Assembly (NCBI GenBank): GCA_022376925.1
Contig: JAIOJX010000002.1
Span: forward strand, 134,240,831-134,304,830
Direction: 5' to 3'
Origin: Tragulus kanchil
Taxonomy: Eukaryota > Chordata > Mammalia > Artiodactyla > Tragulidae
Length of the DNA stretch: 64,000 nucleotides
A program made the translations under genes and the position numbers. Positions within the stretch are counted from its first letter, which is position 1, and every line of letters begins with the position of its first letter. Below the pieces are notes generated by a model, which was given only the letters and a program-made list of their open reading frames with translations, was not told the origin of the DNA and did not search any database. Of this stretch, positions 62,851-64,000 are shown piece by piece.

Positions 62851-64000
62851 GAACCCCTGCCAAGAAGATGGAGAATAGAAACAGGGGGGCTGAGGCAGAG
62901 TATAAACTGTAGGATTAAGAAAACCACCAGGAGAAAAGTGTTTCCCTCGCCACTCAAAAATAAGGACATTTAAGATCTCAAGTAAGAATTACAGACGCTT
63001 TGGGTCTGTTTAGAGAAGACAGACCACCAAGGTGCCTTGGCCAGTTGCCAAGTGTCAAGGTGGAAAATTGAGCCTGTGAACTCTGTTTCTCATATTCACT
63101 CAATACAAGTGTTTCTGGATCAAAGAAAGACTGGAGAGACTCTGGAACATTTGGAAAGGAAAATTTTCAAAGTTTAAACAGAGCCGGTGGAATTAGAGGG
63201 AAGAAGGAAATGTTGGGAAAGATCTAGCAACTTGAGAGATCATTGTTGCAGATTTGAAAATGTAGCTTTGCAACTGAATCTGGACTCTGGACTCCAACTC
63301 GTAATTCAATCTCGGAGACAGAATTCTGGGTGAAGTAGAGAAGAATAACTTTAGCACTTTGTCAGGCAAAGGGGGACACAGCAGACTAATGCCTAAAAAA
63401 TTGTGTGTCCCAAGCTGGAAGGGGTAGAGAAGAATCTTATACTATTTAAGGAGCAGGATGTGGTCAGCCCATGGACATTTTTCTGATGGATACCTGGTGA
63501 GGTACAAAGGCGTCAGCAGCACATCACCCTTCTCGTTTGAACTGGTCTGGATCTACCTGCTTGTGGGCAGCATACAGTCCTTAGCTGTTAGCTTCTCCTC
63601 CTTGGTAGGGGTTTCAGTACCTACAAAATAGCTCAAAGATAGCATTGTATGAGGAACTAGAGCCCTGTCCCAAGATTGCACTATTGTTTCTTGTCATTTC
63701 TTTCCTTGTTTCACATCCCCTCTCTTCCCGAATTAGCAACTGCTTGAACCTGCCAGGAACTTGGGGAAAGTCATGGAGGCTGAATGAAGCCTATTTCCTA
63801 TAATCAAAGAAATGGAGGACACAGAAAGGCTTTTATGCCTAGGAGTCCCACAGGGTCCTGCTTGATATCAGCTTCTCAAAGGTGATGTTGGAGCTGGCTC
63901 TCTCTCTTTCTCTGGAAAATAAGGGTTTCTCTAGAGTAGGGAGGGTGATCATTTGCTTGGATTTGAAGTCCTTCTAAAGGGGAAATAATGTCACTAAAAT
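62851..64000. other. Unclassified sequence after LTR family A
   Basis: No gene, RNA or recognised retroviral domain is visible up to the window edge. Given its place after an LTR it could be decayed ERV leader and internal sequence, but the sequence does not show this directly. Confidence 0.35.

Noticed and set aside
1..64000. CRISPR arrays, operons or bacterial promoters
   Set aside because: The repeat content is purely mammalian. The direct repeats are SINEs or segment duplications with no spacer pattern.

Overview
This window is mammalian nuclear DNA from a ruminant. It carries many tRNA-Glu-derived SINEs of the artiodactyl CHR type (a box-B motif close to GGTTCGATCCCTGG, followed by AAGATCCCAC). 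It also has several ruminant Bov-tA elements, whose tail is a Bov-A unit related to the BovB LINE, two short BovB-related fragments, many L1 fragments, MIR relics and endogenous retroviral LTRs. BovB is scarce and one CHR-like SINE subfamily dominates, so this does not look like typical cattle or sheep sequence. A non-pecoran ruminant such as a chevrotain is possible, but that is inference. I found no convincing protein-coding gene, exon chain, tRNA gene or other RNA gene. The open reading frames of 60-245 codons come from repeats, lie in anonymous sequence, or sit inside ERV remnants.

The dominant structure is a series of 15 head-to-tail duplications, each 1.05-1.17 kb long, spread over 2.7-62.2 kb: 2677-4860, 6849-9052, 9564-11761, 16346-18536, 18347-20672, 20986-23175, 25823-28099, 29980-32167, 35385-37583, 37519-39697, 44835-47011, 51388-53562, 54492-56641, 57386-59494 and 59987-62181. 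Paired copies are almost identical. The unit length hardly varies although the content is unrelated from one to the next. Differences, mostly small deletions and homopolymer changes, pile up next to the junctions. The simplest reading is that the sequence was built by joining pieces whose ends overlap by about 1.1 kb without merging the overlaps. About 16.4 kb (roughly a quarter) of the window would then be false duplication and the true locus would be about 47.6 kb.

Layout once the duplications are ignored: 0-2.7 kb holds a short SINE, L1 fragments and a Bov-tA inserted into L1 with a clean target-site duplication (TSD). 5-16 kb is SINE-rich, with a three-copy SINE array at 13.2-14.05 kb. 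16-23 kb has SINEs, MIR relics and an L1 3' end. 23-29 kb has nested SINE and L1 insertions. 30-33 kb holds two LTR types and a 50-bp tandem repeat carrying box-B-like motifs. 38-44 kb contains a probable decayed class I ERV with related LTR sequence at both ends. 44-51 kb is SINEs, L1, an ancient MIR and a solo LTR. 51-57 kb has two LTR families. 57-62 kb has MIR and L1 with nested SINEs. 62.2-64 kb has another LTR of the 38-44 kb family followed by unclassified sequence.

No genes act together here and I see no new biological system. The main results are the artefact-like duplication pattern, a young lineage-specific SINE subfamily with a G/C-rich 3' extension, an LTR family that includes a tRNA-Glu-like segment, and a small array of box-B-like motifs.
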